DNA of 64,000 nucleotides from Methylobacter sp. Its GTDB lineage: Bacteria; Pseudomonadota; Gammaproteobacteria; Methylococcales; Methylomonadaceae. Positions 54,712-63,568 of the stretch are shown in pieces; within the stretch, counting starts at the first letter, position 1; the number at the start of each line of letters is the position of its first letter. The notes under the pieces are model-generated. The model saw only the letters and a program-made list of their open reading frames with translations. It searched no databases and was not told the DNA's origin. The stretch is taken from positions 62,001 to 126,000 of the forward strand of contig JAUXTH010000142.1 in assembly GCA_030679035.1 (NCBI GenBank). Reading direction: 5' to 3'. Made by a program: the position numbers and the translations under genes.

Positions 54712-55008
54712 TTAAGCTTTAGACGTTAGCAAGATATAGAGTCGATCAAGTCTTGTTAAATTACTATTAATTTTTTTATTTAATGTTCTATAGATTTTTT
54801 CAAATTCTTTTTGCTTTTTTGTGTGAGTAAACCAGATGTCAAGCTGTTTTAAAAGGAGCGTTAAAACTTCGGGCGAATTTTTGACATCTTTTGGCATTTC
54901 TTTGAGAAATTCCGCCGATTTTGTGGCACCCGTTAAGGATACGCCCTTAGATTTGAGTATTTCGGTGTAATCGGCAGAAAACTCTTGCCAAGTAAATTCT
55001 TGTATCAT
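54712..55008 (-). CDS. Hypothetical protein
   Basis: 98 residues from ATG 55008, which has GGAGAAATAAA upstream. Sequence is mostly helical and charged: IQEFTWQEFSADYTEILKSK, EFLKEMPKDVKNSPEVLTLL, FTHTKKQKEFEKIYRTLNKK. It contains no motif I know, and no signal peptide or membrane segment. AT-rich like its neighbour 54195-54617; the two may be one acquired unit, with a strong palindrome between them. Confidence 0.55.
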   Translation of the reverse strand: MIQEFTWQEFSADYTEILKSKGVSLTGATKSAEFLKEMPKDVKNSPEVLTLLLKQLDIWFTHTKKQKEFEKIYRTLNKKINSNLTRLDRLYILLTSKA

Positions 55009-55520
55009 TTTATTTCTCCGAAGCAGCATTGATTGAAAGAGTATGATACCGCGTTTTAATAAACAATAAAATACTTATTTTTCAATATGTTACAACTCAT
55101 TGATCAGTCTATTAACAACAACCCAAGCAGCTATGTACTATATAAAGTATTAGTTTTTGTCGTTACTGGCAGAGCAGTTGTTTAGTCCCATAACTAAGCT
55201 TTAGTTTTTGTAGTTACTAGTAGTTATTCCTAACTAGTGATCCTAGACCATTGCAGATAATGGATAGGACAAAGACTATAGATAACGTATCTGTCCATCT
55301 TAGACGTAATTACCGTTTGTTATTGAATCTACCCAAGCCCCGCTTGAAAACAGTCTGACTACCCTCAAGCGGGGCGGGGTTTGCAACCCCGCCCCTAACG
55401 TTTTCGCAGTATCTAATCAAAGTGGTTACAGCTAATGAACTCAAAACGTTTCGGACGGGGCGTGGTTGTCCCATCCGGTTTGGGACAAGCTTAAAGCCAA
55501 TTTTTAACTTGCATCAGCAA
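55009..55520. other. Gene-free AT-rich region with repeats
   Basis: 512 bases without a credible gene. It holds a direct repeat TTAGTTTTTGTCGTTACT (55150-55167) and TTAGTTTTTGTAGTTACT (55201-55218), a stem CCCCGCTTGA...TCAAGCGGGG (about 55339-55373), the palindrome GGGGCGGGGTTTGCAACCCCGCCCC (arms GGGGCGGGGTT/AACCCCGCCCC, about 55371-55395), and AACGTTTCGGACGGGG (about 55445-55460). At 55344-55366 a sequence closely matches the clpB heat-shock-type promoter. Confidence 0.6.
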
Positions 55521-55742
55521 TCAAAGCAGCTTTATAAATTCTTCGACGGTCATACCCGCATTCCGAATAAGAGCGCGTAACGTACCGATTGAAAGTTCCT
55601 TGTGTTGCGGGACAGACAAGTTAACGCGTACGCCAGACTTAACCAAAACACGATGGCTTCCGACTTGCCCGATGGTTTGCCAGCCCGCTTTCTCGAAAGC
55701 CTTGGCCGCATCCTTGCCCGAAATATTGCCGAGTTTGCCCAT
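55521..55742 (-). CDS. hicA: HicA-type toxin (second)
   Basis: 73-residue HicA-like mRNA interferase: DAAKAFEKAGWQTIGQVGSH, then RVLVKSG...NLSVPQHKELSIGTLRAL. The G-S-H-R in place of G-K-H corresponds to the catalytic histidine region. It follows its antitoxin with a 3-base gap. Different in sequence from the pair at 50034-50446, so not a recent duplicate. Confidence 0.85.
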   Translation of the reverse strand: MGKLGNISGKDAAKAFEKAGWQTIGQVGSHRVLVKSGVRVNLSVPQHKELSIGTLRALIRNAGMTVEEFIKLL

Positions 55743-55745
55743 TAA

Positions 55746-55967
55746 CTAAACGGTTACCATAATCTGTGCCAATTTTTGAGTGCCGTCTTGTTGTAAAGCG
55801 GAAACCGCTTTTTGATCTTCGGCCCACAACCAGGCGGTAATCGCTTCTTTGATATTAACCAAAGCTTCTTCTTGATCTTTGCCTTGCGAAACACACCCTG
55901 GCAGTGCAGGGCATTCAGCAACGATCCAACCATCTTCAGCCGGTTCGAGTGTTATATGGAAAATCAT
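55746..55967 (-). CDS. hicB: HicB-type antitoxin (second)
   Basis: 73-residue short HicB: IFHITLEPAEDGWIVAECPA, LPGCVSQGKDQEEALVNIKE, then AITAWLWAEDQK. ATG 55967 is followed on the same strand by the HicA gene. The leader contains AGGGGATATT. It lies 13 bases after the Phd-type gene, so the three genes are probably co-transcribed. Confidence 0.85.
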   Translation of the reverse strand: MIFHITLEPAEDGWIVAECPALPGCVSQGKDQEEALVNIKEAITAWLWAEDQKAVSALQQDGTQKLAQIMVTV

Positions 55968-55980
55968 AATATCCCCTGCG

Positions 55981-56253
55981 TTAAATAAAAGTTATTTTCG
56001 AGCAGCCTAAAAGGGAGCTGCCTTTTCTCAGGTTCTGCACATACTCGTCTACCGACTCAATATCGTTACGATCCGCCCATATCCCGAACAAATCATTCTT
56101 GCTATCCACATCAGCCGACTTATCGGTTTTTTCATAAGGCACAAGCCGAGCACAAGGTTTACCCCTGAAAGCAATGACGACATCTTCTCCCTTGCTTACA
56201 GCATCAAGCAGCCCTTTTAAATGAATTCTAAGGTCTTTTGCGGTTGCTTTCAT
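55981..56253 (-). CDS. Phd/YefM-type antitoxin lacking its usual toxin
   Basis: 90-residue antitoxin of the Phd/YefM family: KATAKDLRIHLKGLLDAVSK, then GEDVVIAFRGKPCARLVPYE, the DNA-binding N-terminal fold. The acidic linker and VDEYVQNLRKG tail, which in relatives wrap round a VapC/Doc/RelE toxin, are followed by a divergent end (SSLLGCSKITFI). No such toxin follows; instead HicB starts 13 bases later. Start ATG 56253 has GAGGGC upstream. It may be orphaned, or its toxin was replaced by hicBA. Confidence 0.8.
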   Translation of the reverse strand: MKATAKDLRIHLKGLLDAVSKGEDVVIAFRGKPCARLVPYEKTDKSADVDSKNDLFGIWADRNDIESVDEYVQNLRKGSSLLGCSKITFI

Positions 56254-56373
56254 ATTGCCCTCTATCAAGTTACTTTTTCAAAGTATGAGCTTAACGCCGG
56301 TATACGTCAATTTGCCCAAAATCCACGCAAAACGTTTCGGACGGGGCAACATCAACATGTCATATACAACCCT

Positions 56374-57261
56374 TTAATTCCGCTTGGCCGCCTCATAAAA
56401 CAGCCTAACCAATGGCGCATAGCGCCCATGCTTCATTGCATGTTGCATCGCCGCGTAATACATCGCCCTGTTCTCGCCATCAAATACCGGCGGCATTAAT
56501 CTGGCATTCAAGCACTGCGCCATCACCAAGGCGCGCCCCACGCGCCCATTACCATCGCCAAACGGATGAATCAAAATAAAATAAGCATGTGCTTTGGCAA
56601 TAGCTTCCAGCGTAGCTGACTTGGCCTCTTTGTAAACCCATCGGTTCATTTCTTCTTCAATATCTTCCGGTTCGGTGGTTCGCACGTCTTCCAATTGCCC
56701 CATTACCCGGGTCTTGGTGGAATAAAATCCCGCATTGTCATAAACGCCGCGCATAAAATCGGCATGCAGGGTTTTGATGCTCTGTTCGGTGATCGGCACC
56801 GGTTCGCCATGCTCCACAATTTTCTGCCAGAGTTGCTTATGCGTCATAAAAGCATTAAAGCCTTCAAGAAAAGCCTGCCTGTCTATATTCTTAGGCAGCT
56901 TTTTTTCGTCAATAATCTTATCGAAATCCGTTTTCGCCATATCGGTTTCGATTTCAATCGTGCCATAACTCAAGCGGCGTAAAAACGGCAAAAACAGCGC
57001 TTCGTTGTGAACCATATCATCCGGCAACAAAACGGCTTCAAAGCTTTGCTTGGGCGCATCCCACTCAGGAATCAAAAAATGCTGGCAATACAAAACATCA
57101 ATATCCAGACGACTCTTGGCCGAGATCGACTCAGGCTTCTGCCGCCAGTTGAGAAGCGTTCTTCTTGAAATTCCAATTGCTTCCGCAAGTTTTGTCGAAT
57201 AAAAAAACGCGGACTGGAGCTGATCAAGCTTATCTATAATGTTTATATCATTGTATTTCAT
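56374..57261 (-). CDS. Fic/DOC family protein with N-terminal HTH-like domain
   Basis: 295-residue Fic-fold protein, probably an AMP-transferase. The active-site motif HPFGDGNGRVGRAL (about residues 232-245) is intact. The N-terminal 60 residues (STKLAEAIGISRRTLLNWRQ) look like a helix-turn-helix, and SYGTIEIET (about 94-102) sits where class II Fic proteins carry their inhibitory (S/T)xxxE(G/N) helix, here only loosely matching. Targets are unknown. The gene is 117 bases before the clpB promoter and divergent from it. Bacterial chromosomal Fic proteins are often self-contained regulators or toxins. Confidence 0.85.
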   Translation of the reverse strand: MKYNDINIIDKLDQLQSAFFYSTKLAEAIGISRRTLLNWRQKPESISAKSRLDIDVLYCQHFLIPEWDAPKQSFEAVLLPDDMVHNEALFLPFLRRLSYGTIEIETDMAKTDFDKIIDEKKLPKNIDRQAFLEGFNAFMTHKQLWQKIVEHGEPVPITEQSIKTLHADFMRGVYDNAGFYSTKTRVMGQLEDVRTTEPEDIEEEMNRWVYKEAKSATLEAIAKAHAYFILIHPFGDGNGRVGRALVMAQCLNARLMPPVFDGENRAMYYAAMQHAMKHGRYAPLVRLFYEAAKRN

Positions 57262-57383
57262 AAAAATTTATTTCATTTCCCGTATTTTTATCCAGAGTAA
57301 CAAAAGCGGGAAACACATTCAATATAAATTAATTTGTTTCTCATACCGGGTTCTCAGGCAGTTAAGTCTAAAACCACGTGGAG

Positions 57384-57410
57384 GTTGAAAACAGTCGGAC
57401 TATCCCCCAT
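57384..57410 (+). promoter_or_regulatory. Sigma-32-like (heat-shock) promoter of clpB
   Basis: GTTGAA (57384-57389), 15-bp spacer, CCCCAT (57405-57410) followed by GTT, close to the RpoH consensus CTTGAA-N13-17-CCCCATNT. The start point would fall near 57418, about 30 bases before the clpB ATG at 57450. This also argues against the GTG at 57378 as a start. Confidence 0.75.
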
Positions 57411-57449
57411 GTTAGCGGTAACTTAAAAACTCTTAATGAGGCAACTATT

Positions 57450-60026
57450 ATGCGTATGGACAAATTAACCAGCATGTTTCAAACGGCATTGGCTGATGCA
57501 CAGAGCATGGCCTTGGGCAAAGACCATCAATTCATTGAGCCGACCCATGTGATGCTGGCCTTGCTGGATCAACATGGCGGCGGCATCAGGCCGCTGCTGA
57601 CCCATATGGGCATCAACACCCAGTTGTTGCGTACCGAGCTGGTTAGGGAATTGGATCGTCTGGCAACGGTTAGCGGCTCCGGCGGTGATGTGCAGATTTC
57701 CAATGAATTATCGCGACTGCTGAATTTAACCGATAAACTGGCGCAAAAACGCAACGACAAATTCATCTCCAGCGAGCTGTTCTTATTGGCTATTTTTGAA
57801 GAAAAAAGCTTGCTTCAGGACATGCTTAAAAAAGCCGGGATCACTAAACAGACGGTCGAAAAAGCCATCGATGCAATGCGCGGCGGTCAGGCGGTGGATG
57901 ATCCCAATGCCGAAGAGCAGCGTCAGGCCCTGAAAAAATACACCATTGATCTGACCGAACGCGCGGAACAAGGCAAGCTTGATCCTGTTATTGGACGGGA
58001 TGATGAAATCCGCCGGACGATCCAGGTTTTACAGCGCCGCACTAAAAACAATCCGGTGTTGATCGGCGAACCGGGTGTGGGCAAGACCGCGATTGTTGAA
58101 GGTCTGGCGCAACGCATCGTCAATGGCGAAGTGCCTGAAGGCATCAAGGGCAAGCGGGTATTGGCTTTGGATATGGCGGCATTGATTGCCGGCGCCAAGT
58201 TTCGCGGCGAATTTGAAGAACGCCTGAAAGCGGTGTTAAACGATCTTGCCAAACAGGAAGGCCAGGTGATTCTGTTTATCGACGAGCTGCATACCATGGT
58301 CGGCGCGGGCAAGGCCGAAGGCGCAATGGATGCCGGCAACATGCTGAAACCGGCACTGGCGCGCGGCGAATTGCATTGCGTGGGTGCTACGACGCTGGAT
58401 GAATACCGCAAATATGTCGAAAAAGATGCGGCCCTGGAGCGCCGCTTCCAAAAAGTGCTGGTTGATGAGCCGTCGGTTGAAGACACTATCGCCATCCTGC
58501 GCGGCCTGAAGGAAAAATACGAGGTGCATCACGGCGTCGATATTACCGACCCGGCCATCATTGCGGCGGCGAACCTGTCCTATCGCTACATCTCCGACCG
58601 GCAGTTGCCGGACAAGGCTATCGACCTGATCGACGAGGCGGCCAGCCGTATCCGCATGGAAATCGATTCCAAGCCGGAGGAAATGGACAAGCTGTATCGG
58701 CGCTTGATCCAATTAAAAATCGAGCAGGTCGCGCTTAAAAAAGAATCCGATGCCGCGTCCAAAAAACGTCTGGAAATTCTGGAAGAGGAAATCGCCGATC
58801 TGGAAAAAGAATATTCCGATCTGGAAGAAATCTGGAAGGCGGAAAAAGCCTCGTTGCAGGGTTCGGCATCGATCAAGGAAAAACTGGAACACGCCAAAAC
58901 CGAGCTGGAAGCGGCCAGCCGCGCCGGTGATCTGGCGAAGATGTCCGAGTTACAGTACGGTATTATTCCCGCACTGGAAAAGCAGCTGCATTCGGACGCA
59001 CCAGCTGAAGAACATAAAATGACCTTGTTACGCAACAAAGTCACCGAAGAAGAAATCGCCGAGGTGGTGTCAAAATGGACCGGCATTCCGGTGTCGAAAA
59101 TGATGGAGGGCGAGCGCGACAAGCTGTTGCACATGGAAGAGCAACTCAGCAAGCGGGTGATCGGTCAGGAAGAAGCGCTGAAAGCAGTCAGCAATGCGAT
59201 CCGCCGTTCCAGGGCCGGGCTATCCGACCCCAACCGTCCGAATGGTTCGTTCCTGTTTCTAGGGCCGACCGGCGTCGGTAAAACCGAGCTGTGCAAGGCG
59301 CTGGCCGAGTTTATGTTCGATACGCCCGATGCGATGGTGCGCATCGATATGTCCGAGTTTATGGAAAAGCATTCGGTCGCGCGGCTGATCGGTGCGCCTC
59401 CGGGCTATGTCGGTTATGAAGAAGGCGGCTATCTGACCGAACTGGTCCGGCGCAAACCGTATTCGGTCATTTTGCTGGATGAAATTGAAAAAGCCCATCC
59501 CGATGTGTTCAACATCCTGTTGCAAGTGTTGGATGACGGTCGCTTGACCGACGGGCAGGGCCGGACGGTCGATTTCAGGAACACCATCATCGTGATGACC
59601 TCCAACCTGGGCTCGGATATTATTCAATCGCTGTCGGGCGAAGCGCTTTATTCGGTGATGAAAACGTCGGTCATGGAAATTGTCAGCACCAAGTTCCGCC
59701 CCGAATTCATCAACCGGATTGATGAAGCGGTGGTGTTTCATTCCTTGGGTCGCGGGCAAATTCGGGCTATTTCCGGCATTCAAATCGACTACTTGCGCAA
59801 ACGTTTGCTGGATCGCGAAATCGGCTTTGAAATTTCAGAAGAGGCACTGGATTTGTTAGGCGAGGCGGGCTTTGATCCGGTTTACGGCGCAAGGCCGATG
59901 AAACGTGCCATCCAGCAACAGCTTGAAAACCCGCTGGCTCAGAAGATACTGGCCGGGGACTTTGTCGCCGGGGACACCATCAAGGTTGATGTTGACCATG
60001 AAACGTTGCGGTTTTTGAAGGGGTAA
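57450..60026 (+). CDS. clpB: ClpB disaggregase
   Basis: 858-residue Hsp100 AAA+ disaggregase that, with DnaK/DnaJ/GrpE, extracts proteins from aggregates. The N-domain ([20 protein letters not shown]), first Walker [10 protein letters not shown], the middle coiled-coil domain, second Walker [10 protein letters not shown] and sensor/arginine regions are all present, and length matches E. coli ClpB (857). I start at ATG 57450, with GAGG 9 bases upstream and just behind the sigma-32-like promoter; the ORF start GTG 57378 would precede the promoter. Heat induction is therefore expected. Confidence 0.97.
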   Translation: MRMDKLTSMFQTALADAQSMALGKDHQFIEPTHVMLALLDQHGGGIRPLLTHMGINTQLLRTELVRELDRLATVSGSGGDVQISNELSRLLNLTDKLAQKRNDKFISSELFLLAIFEEKSLLQDMLKKAGITKQTVEKAIDAMRGGQAVDDPNAEEQRQALKKYTIDLTERAEQGKLDPVIGRDDEIRRTIQVLQRRTKNNPVLIGEPGVGKTAIVEGLAQRIVNGEVPEGIKGKRVLALDMAALIAGAKFRGEFEERLKAVLNDLAKQEGQVILFIDELHTMVGAGKAEGAMDAGNMLKPALARGELHCVGATTLDEYRKYVEKDAALERRFQKVLVDEPSVEDTIAILRGLKEKYEVHHGVDITDPAIIAAANLSYRYISDRQLPDKAIDLIDEAASRIRMEIDSKPEEMDKLYRRLIQLKIEQVALKKESDAASKKRLEILEEEIADLEKEYSDLEEIWKAEKASLQGSASIKEKLEHAKTELEAASRAGDLAKMSELQYGIIPALEKQLHSDAPAEEHKMTLLRNKVTEEEIAEVVSKWTGIPVSKMMEGERDKLLHMEEQLSKRVIGQEEALKAVSNAIRRSRAGLSDPNRPNGSFLFLGPTGVGKTELCKALAEFMFDTPDAMVRIDMSEFMEKHSVARLIGAPPGYVGYEEGGYLTELVRRKPYSVILLDEIEKAHPDVFNILLQVLDDGRLTDGQGRTVDFRNTIIVMTSNLGSDIIQSLSGEALYSVMKTSVMEIVSTKFRPEFINRIDEAVVFHSLGRGQIRAISGIQIDYLRKRLLDREIGFEISEEALDLLGEAGFDPVYGARPMKRAIQQQLENPLAQKILAGDFVAGDTIKVDVDHETLRFLKG

Positions 60027-60042
60027 AGCTCAAAACCGCAAA

Positions 60043-60224
60043 TTGTCCACGAAAGACACGAAAGGAAAAAATTAAGCGCATTGACAACGTAGGAGCGGGC
60101 CATGCCCGCGACATTTTGGCAGCAGTACAGAGTTTTAGCGGCTTCATCGCGGGCATGGCCCGCTCCTACAGCGCTTAATTTAATAGCTTGGACTTTTTTC
60201 GTGTCTTTTGTGCTTTTCGTGGAC
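60043..60224. repeat. CCACGAAAG inverted repeat, copy 3, with nested REP
   Basis: TTGTCCACGAAAGACACGAA (from 60043) faces GTCTTTTGTGCTTTTCGTGG (ending 60222) around a REP-like element (60069-60182). The arms alone correspond to the copies at 1813-2038 and 15079-15150; the internal REP adds about 114 bp. It fills the clpB-pmbA gap between convergent genes. Confidence 0.78.
60069..60182. repeat. REP-like GTAGGAGCGGGCC inverted repeat, copy 2
   Basis: AAATTAAGCGC (60069-60079) and GCGCTTAATTT (60171-60181) form outer arms; GTAGGAGCGGGCCATGCCCG (from 60089) and CGGGCATGGCCCGCTCCTAC (60150-60169) form the inner ones. The core matches 25808-25880, where outer arms are weaker (ACGCTTAACTTAA). It is entirely inside the CCACGAAAG repeat. 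Confidence 0.78.
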
Positions 60225-60232
60225 GAAGCAAA

Positions 60233-61564
60233 TTATTCCCCGGCAATCGACATCCGCTCGACCAGTATCGAACCGGTGCGGATATTGCCGCGATAATCGA
60301 CATCATTGCCCACCGCAACGATGTTTTTAAGCATGTCTTTCAGGTTACCGGCGATGGTGATTTCTTCAACCGGGTATTGGATCTCGCCGTTTTCCACCCA
60401 GAACCCTGCGGCACCGCGTGAATAATCGCCGGTCACCATATTGACCCCCTGCCCCATCAGCTCGGTGACCAGCAAGCCGGTGCCCAATTCTTTTAACAAG
60501 CCCTGATAATCCAGCTTGCCCGGATCAATGGTTAAGTTATGCACGCCACCGGCATTGCCGGTGCTGTGCAGTCCCAGCTTGCGGGCGGAATAGGTGCTCA
60601 ACACATAGCCGCGCAAAATACCGTCGCTGACGATATCGCGGGTTTGGGTGGCGACGCCTTCGCCGTCATAAGCGCTGCTGCCCAAAGCGCCTTTTAAAAG
60701 GGGCAGCTCGTGGATGCGGACGAATTCGGGGAAAACCTGGGTATCCAATGCATCCAGCAAAAATGACGACTTGCGGTATAGATTGCCGCCGCTGATTGCA
60801 CCGATAAACGACCCCAGCAAACCGGAAGCCACTTCCGCGCAATACAGCACCGGACACTGCCGCGTGCTTAAGCTGCGACCCTCCAGGCGGCGAAGTGTGC
60901 GCTCGGCCGCTTTGTTGCCCACGTCGGCTGCCGATTCCAAATCGCGCGCGTTTCTTGCCACGGTGTACCAGTAATCGCGCTGCATGCTGTCGCCGCGCTG
61001 CGCCAATACCGAACAGCTCAAGGAATGACGGGTTGAGGCGTAACCCTGAAGGAAACCCAGCGAATTGCCCATCACCCGAATGCCTTGGTGAGTGTCGACC
61101 GAAGCGCCTTCGGAATTGCTGATTTCGGCATGATAAGAGCGCGCTGCATCTTCGCATTCAATGGCCAGCGCAATAGAACCATCAACGCCAATATCCCACG
61201 GGTGGTTAAGGTCAAGATCGGGGAATTCGGTAGCCAGCAGCTCCGGTTCCGGCAGCCCTGAAAACTCGTCTTCACTGGTGTAACGGGCAATACTGCATGC
61301 CGCACTGACCGTTTCCTTGATCGAAGCGGGCGACAAATCCGTGGTGCTGGCAGAGCCTTTGCGCTTGCCAAAATAAACGGTCACGCCCAGCCCCTGATCG
61401 CAATGATGTTCGATGGTTTCGACATCGCCCAGACGCACCGATACGGACAAGCCGTTTTCCTGGCTCAAGCCCGCTTCTGCGGCACTGGCGCCCTGCTTTG
61501 CGGCTTCGTCCAAGATGCTCTGAACGGTGTTTTTTAAGCTGTTGATTTGTTCGTGATTTTGCAC
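60233..61564 (-). CDS. pmbA: PmbA (TldE) metalloprotease subunit
   Basis: 443-residue PmbA/TldE, which with TldD forms a metalloprotease that processes microcin B17, degrades CcdA and matures some RiPPs. PmbA itself lacks the HExxH-type zinc motif, and here the homologous region also has none. Recognisable blocks are LGVTVYFGKRKGSAST, VMGNSLGFLQGYASTRHS, LSTYSARKLGLHSTGNAGGV and TGDYSRGAAGFWVENGE. Length agrees with E. coli PmbA (450). It is transcribed after tldD on the same strand, with two small genes between. Confidence 0.93.
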   Translation of the reverse strand: MQNHEQINSLKNTVQSILDEAAKQGASAAEAGLSQENGLSVSVRLGDVETIEHHCDQGLGVTVYFGKRKGSASTTDLSPASIKETVSAACSIARYTSEDEFSGLPEPELLATEFPDLDLNHPWDIGVDGSIALAIECEDAARSYHAEISNSEGASVDTHQGIRVMGNSLGFLQGYASTRHSLSCSVLAQRGDSMQRDYWYTVARNARDLESAADVGNKAAERTLRRLEGRSLSTRQCPVLYCAEVASGLLGSFIGAISGGNLYRKSSFLLDALDTQVFPEFVRIHELPLLKGALGSSAYDGEGVATQTRDIVSDGILRGYVLSTYSARKLGLHSTGNAGGVHNLTIDPGKLDYQGLLKELGTGLLVTELMGQGVNMVTGDYSRGAAGFWVENGEIQYPVEEITIAGNLKDMLKNIVAVGNDVDYRGNIRTGSILVERMSIAGE

Positions 61565-61584
61565 TGTGTTCTCTTAATTTGCTT

Positions 61585-61791
61585 TTATGCGACTTGACGA
61601 TTTATCTGCTGGAATGAAACTTCGTTAATATTTGCTTGCGACATTGCATGCTCAATGGTCATTCCAATCAAATTTCCATCTTTGTCCAAGTCCAGATAAA
61701 TATTTTCATTGATTTCTTTAGTCTCGAAAACAGGATGTTCTGAGAACTCCAGCAATGCTGTATCGGTATCTTCAAAATACTTAATTTTCAT
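61585..61791 (-). CDS. DUF2283 family protein (second)
   Basis: 68-residue DUF2283 protein starting KIKYFEDTDTALLEFSEHPV, then EINENIYLDLDKDGNLIGMT and IEHAMSQANI, the conserved core. I start at ATG 61791, with AGGTGG upstream; the longer frame to 61845 runs inside the DUF4258-like gene. DUF4258 and DUF2283 genes commonly form an overlapping pair that is suspected to be a toxin-antitoxin-like module. Located between pmbA and tldD, where most genomes have no extra gene. Confidence 0.8.
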   Translation of the reverse strand: MKIKYFEDTDTALLEFSEHPVFETKEINENIYLDLDKDGNLIGMTIEHAMSQANINEVSFQQINRQVA

Positions 61792-62030
61792 TGTCCACCT
61801 CTTTAAATCCTCTATCGAAGAAAGCATTATGTACCGTCTCTTCATCTTCCAGCAAAATAACCCTTAGATATTTTCCCTCTTCCTGAATAAATCCCCATTT
61901 TTTTAAAACGTCCATCTACTTGTCTTTGGGTTTTAATCGGGTAGGCAACAACATTCTCAATCCATTCAATTTTTATGGGCGACCTATCCACCCTGTTCCT
62001 GGTGCAAAGAAAATACTGAGTGAATTTCAC
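61781..62030 (-). pseudogene. DUF4258-like gene with an A7 frameshift
   Basis: From GTG 62030 the frame gives a DUF4258-type start (KFTQYFLCTRNRVDRSPIKI, EWIENVVAYPIKTQRQVDGR). It then shifts at a run of seven A (complement of 61899-61905), and ends after 62 residues. Deleting one A restores the typical C-terminus: KKWGFIQEEGKYLRVILLED, then ETVHNAFFDRGFK, ending at 61781 with an overlap onto the DUF2283 ATG. So the gene is broken by one base, is subject to slippage, or the sequence has a homopolymer error. Its GTG begins directly after the tldD stop codon. Confidence 0.7.
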
Positions 62031-63485
62031 CTAAACGCTGGTTCCGCCAACCGTCAATCCGTCAATTTTCAACGTAGGCTGCCCGACGCCGACCGGCACG
62101 CTTTGCCCGTCCTTGCCGCAGGTGCCGACGCCGCTGTCCAGCGCCAAGTCGGTACCGACCATCGACACTTTGGTTAGTACATCTGGGCCGTTACCGATCA
62201 GTGTCGCGCCTTTAACGGCACGGGTTATTTTGCCGTTTTCAATCAAATAGGCTTCGCTGGCGGAAAAGACGAATTTGCCCGAGGTAATATCGACCTGCCC
62301 GCCGCCAAAGTTTTTGGCATACAAACCATTTTTTACCGATTTTATGATTTCTTCAGGATCATGCTGCCCCGGCAGCATGTAAGTATTAGTCATACGCGGC
62401 ATCGGCAGATGGGCGTAGGATTCGCGCCGACCGTTGCCGGTAGGCTTGACGCCCATTAACCGGGCATTGAGATTGTCCTGCATGTAACCTTTGAGTATGC
62501 CGTTTTCGATCAATACAGTTTTTTCTGTCGGCGTACCTTCATCATCAATGCTTAACGAGCCGCGCCGTCCCGGCAAGGTGCCGTCATCAACTACGGTGCA
62601 TAAATCCGATGCGACCCGCTCGCCGACGCGGCCGCTGAATGCCGAGGTGCCTTTGCGGTTAAAGTCGCCTTCAAGGCCGTGACCGATGGCTTCATGCAGC
62701 AAGATGCCCGGCCAGCCTGAGCCCAGCACCACCGTCATATTACCGGCAGGTGCCTCGACGGCTTCCAGGTTGACCAACGCTTGCCTGACGGCTTCGCGGC
62801 CGTATCCCAACGCGGTATCCTGATCTAAAAAATAGCTGTAATCGCTACGCCCGCCACCGCCCATGCTGCCCTGTTCGCGCTGGCCGTTTTGCTCGACGAT
62901 GACCGTTACATTCATCCGCACCAAAGGTCGCACATCGGCAACCAAAGAACCGTCTTGTCGCGCCACTAAAATATGTTCATGAACACCGACCAGGCTGACG
63001 ATGACTTCTTCAATCCGGTTGTCCAGTTTGCGGGTTTCGCTGTCCACCCGGCGCAATAAATCGATTTTCTGCTGATCTTCCAGCGATTTTAACGGATTTT
63101 GCGTCGCGTAATACTTCGGCCAATCGGCGGATTTTGTGGTGATCTTGCAATGCAAGGGGTCTGCATCCTGCCCTTGCCGGACGATGGCTTTAACATTATT
63201 AGCCGCTTCCAGCAGCACCGGCAGTTCAATCCGGTCACTGTAGGCAAAGCCGGTTTTTTCGCCGAATACCGCACGCACTCCGGCACCCTGCTCGATACTA
63301 TGGCTGCCTTCTTTAATGATGCCGCCTTCCATGACCCAAGATTCGAAATGGCTGGATTGAAAATAAATATCCGCCGCATCAACCGGCGAACTGAGCAACC
63401 GGCCCATAATCTTTTCAATATCGCTATCCTGTATACCGGCAGGTATTAGGATTGCTTGTCTTGCAAGGTTTAAAATTTCCATCAA
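62031..63485 (-). CDS. tldD: TldD metalloprotease subunit
   Basis: 484-residue TldD, the zinc-bearing partner of PmbA/TldE. The metal-binding motif [16 protein letters not shown] (about residues 264-279) is present with the catalytic Glu, as are [20 protein letters not shown] and [20 protein letters not shown]. Length matches E. coli TldD (481). ATG 63485 is preceded by AAATAAAGG-type sequence read on the minus strand (TTTGATTAATTG). Genes in order on the minus strand are tldD, DUF4258-like, DUF2283, pmbA. Confidence 0.94.
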   Translation of the reverse strand: MMEILNLARQAILIPAGIQDSDIEKIMGRLLSSPVDAADIYFQSSHFESWVMEGGIIKEGSHSIEQGAGVRAVFGEKTGFAYSDRIELPVLLEAANNVKAIVRQGQDADPLHCKITTKSADWPKYYATQNPLKSLEDQQKIDLLRRVDSETRKLDNRIEEVIVSLVGVHEHILVARQDGSLVADVRPLVRMNVTVIVEQNGQREQGSMGGGGRSDYSYFLDQDTALGYGREAVRQALVNLEAVEAPAGNMTVVLGSGWPGILLHEAIGHGLEGDFNRKGTSAFSGRVGERVASDLCTVVDDGTLPGRRGSLSIDDEGTPTEKTVLIENGILKGYMQDNLNARLMGVKPTGNGRRESYAHLPMPRMTNTYMLPGQHDPEEIIKSVKNGLYAKNFGGGQVDITSGKFVFSASEAYLIENGKITRAVKGATLIGNGPDVLTKVSMVGTDLALDSGVGTCGKDGQSVPVGVGQPTLKIDGLTVGGTSV

Positions 63486-63568
63486 TTAATCAAAAATAAA
63501 GGTTTGGGGTAAAGAGTACCGGGCTAAAGGCTAAAGAAGTAGAATGATATATTTCGCCTTTCATCTTA

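Noticed and set aside
55150-55218. Iteron-type plasmid origin
   Set aside because: Only two copies of the 18-mer, no rep gene and no DnaA-box cluster seen.
57378-57449. GTG start giving clpB 24 extra N-terminal residues
   Set aside because: It lies upstream of the sigma-32-like -35/-10 boxes, lacks a ribosome site and does not match the ClpB N-terminus; ATG 57450 fits better.
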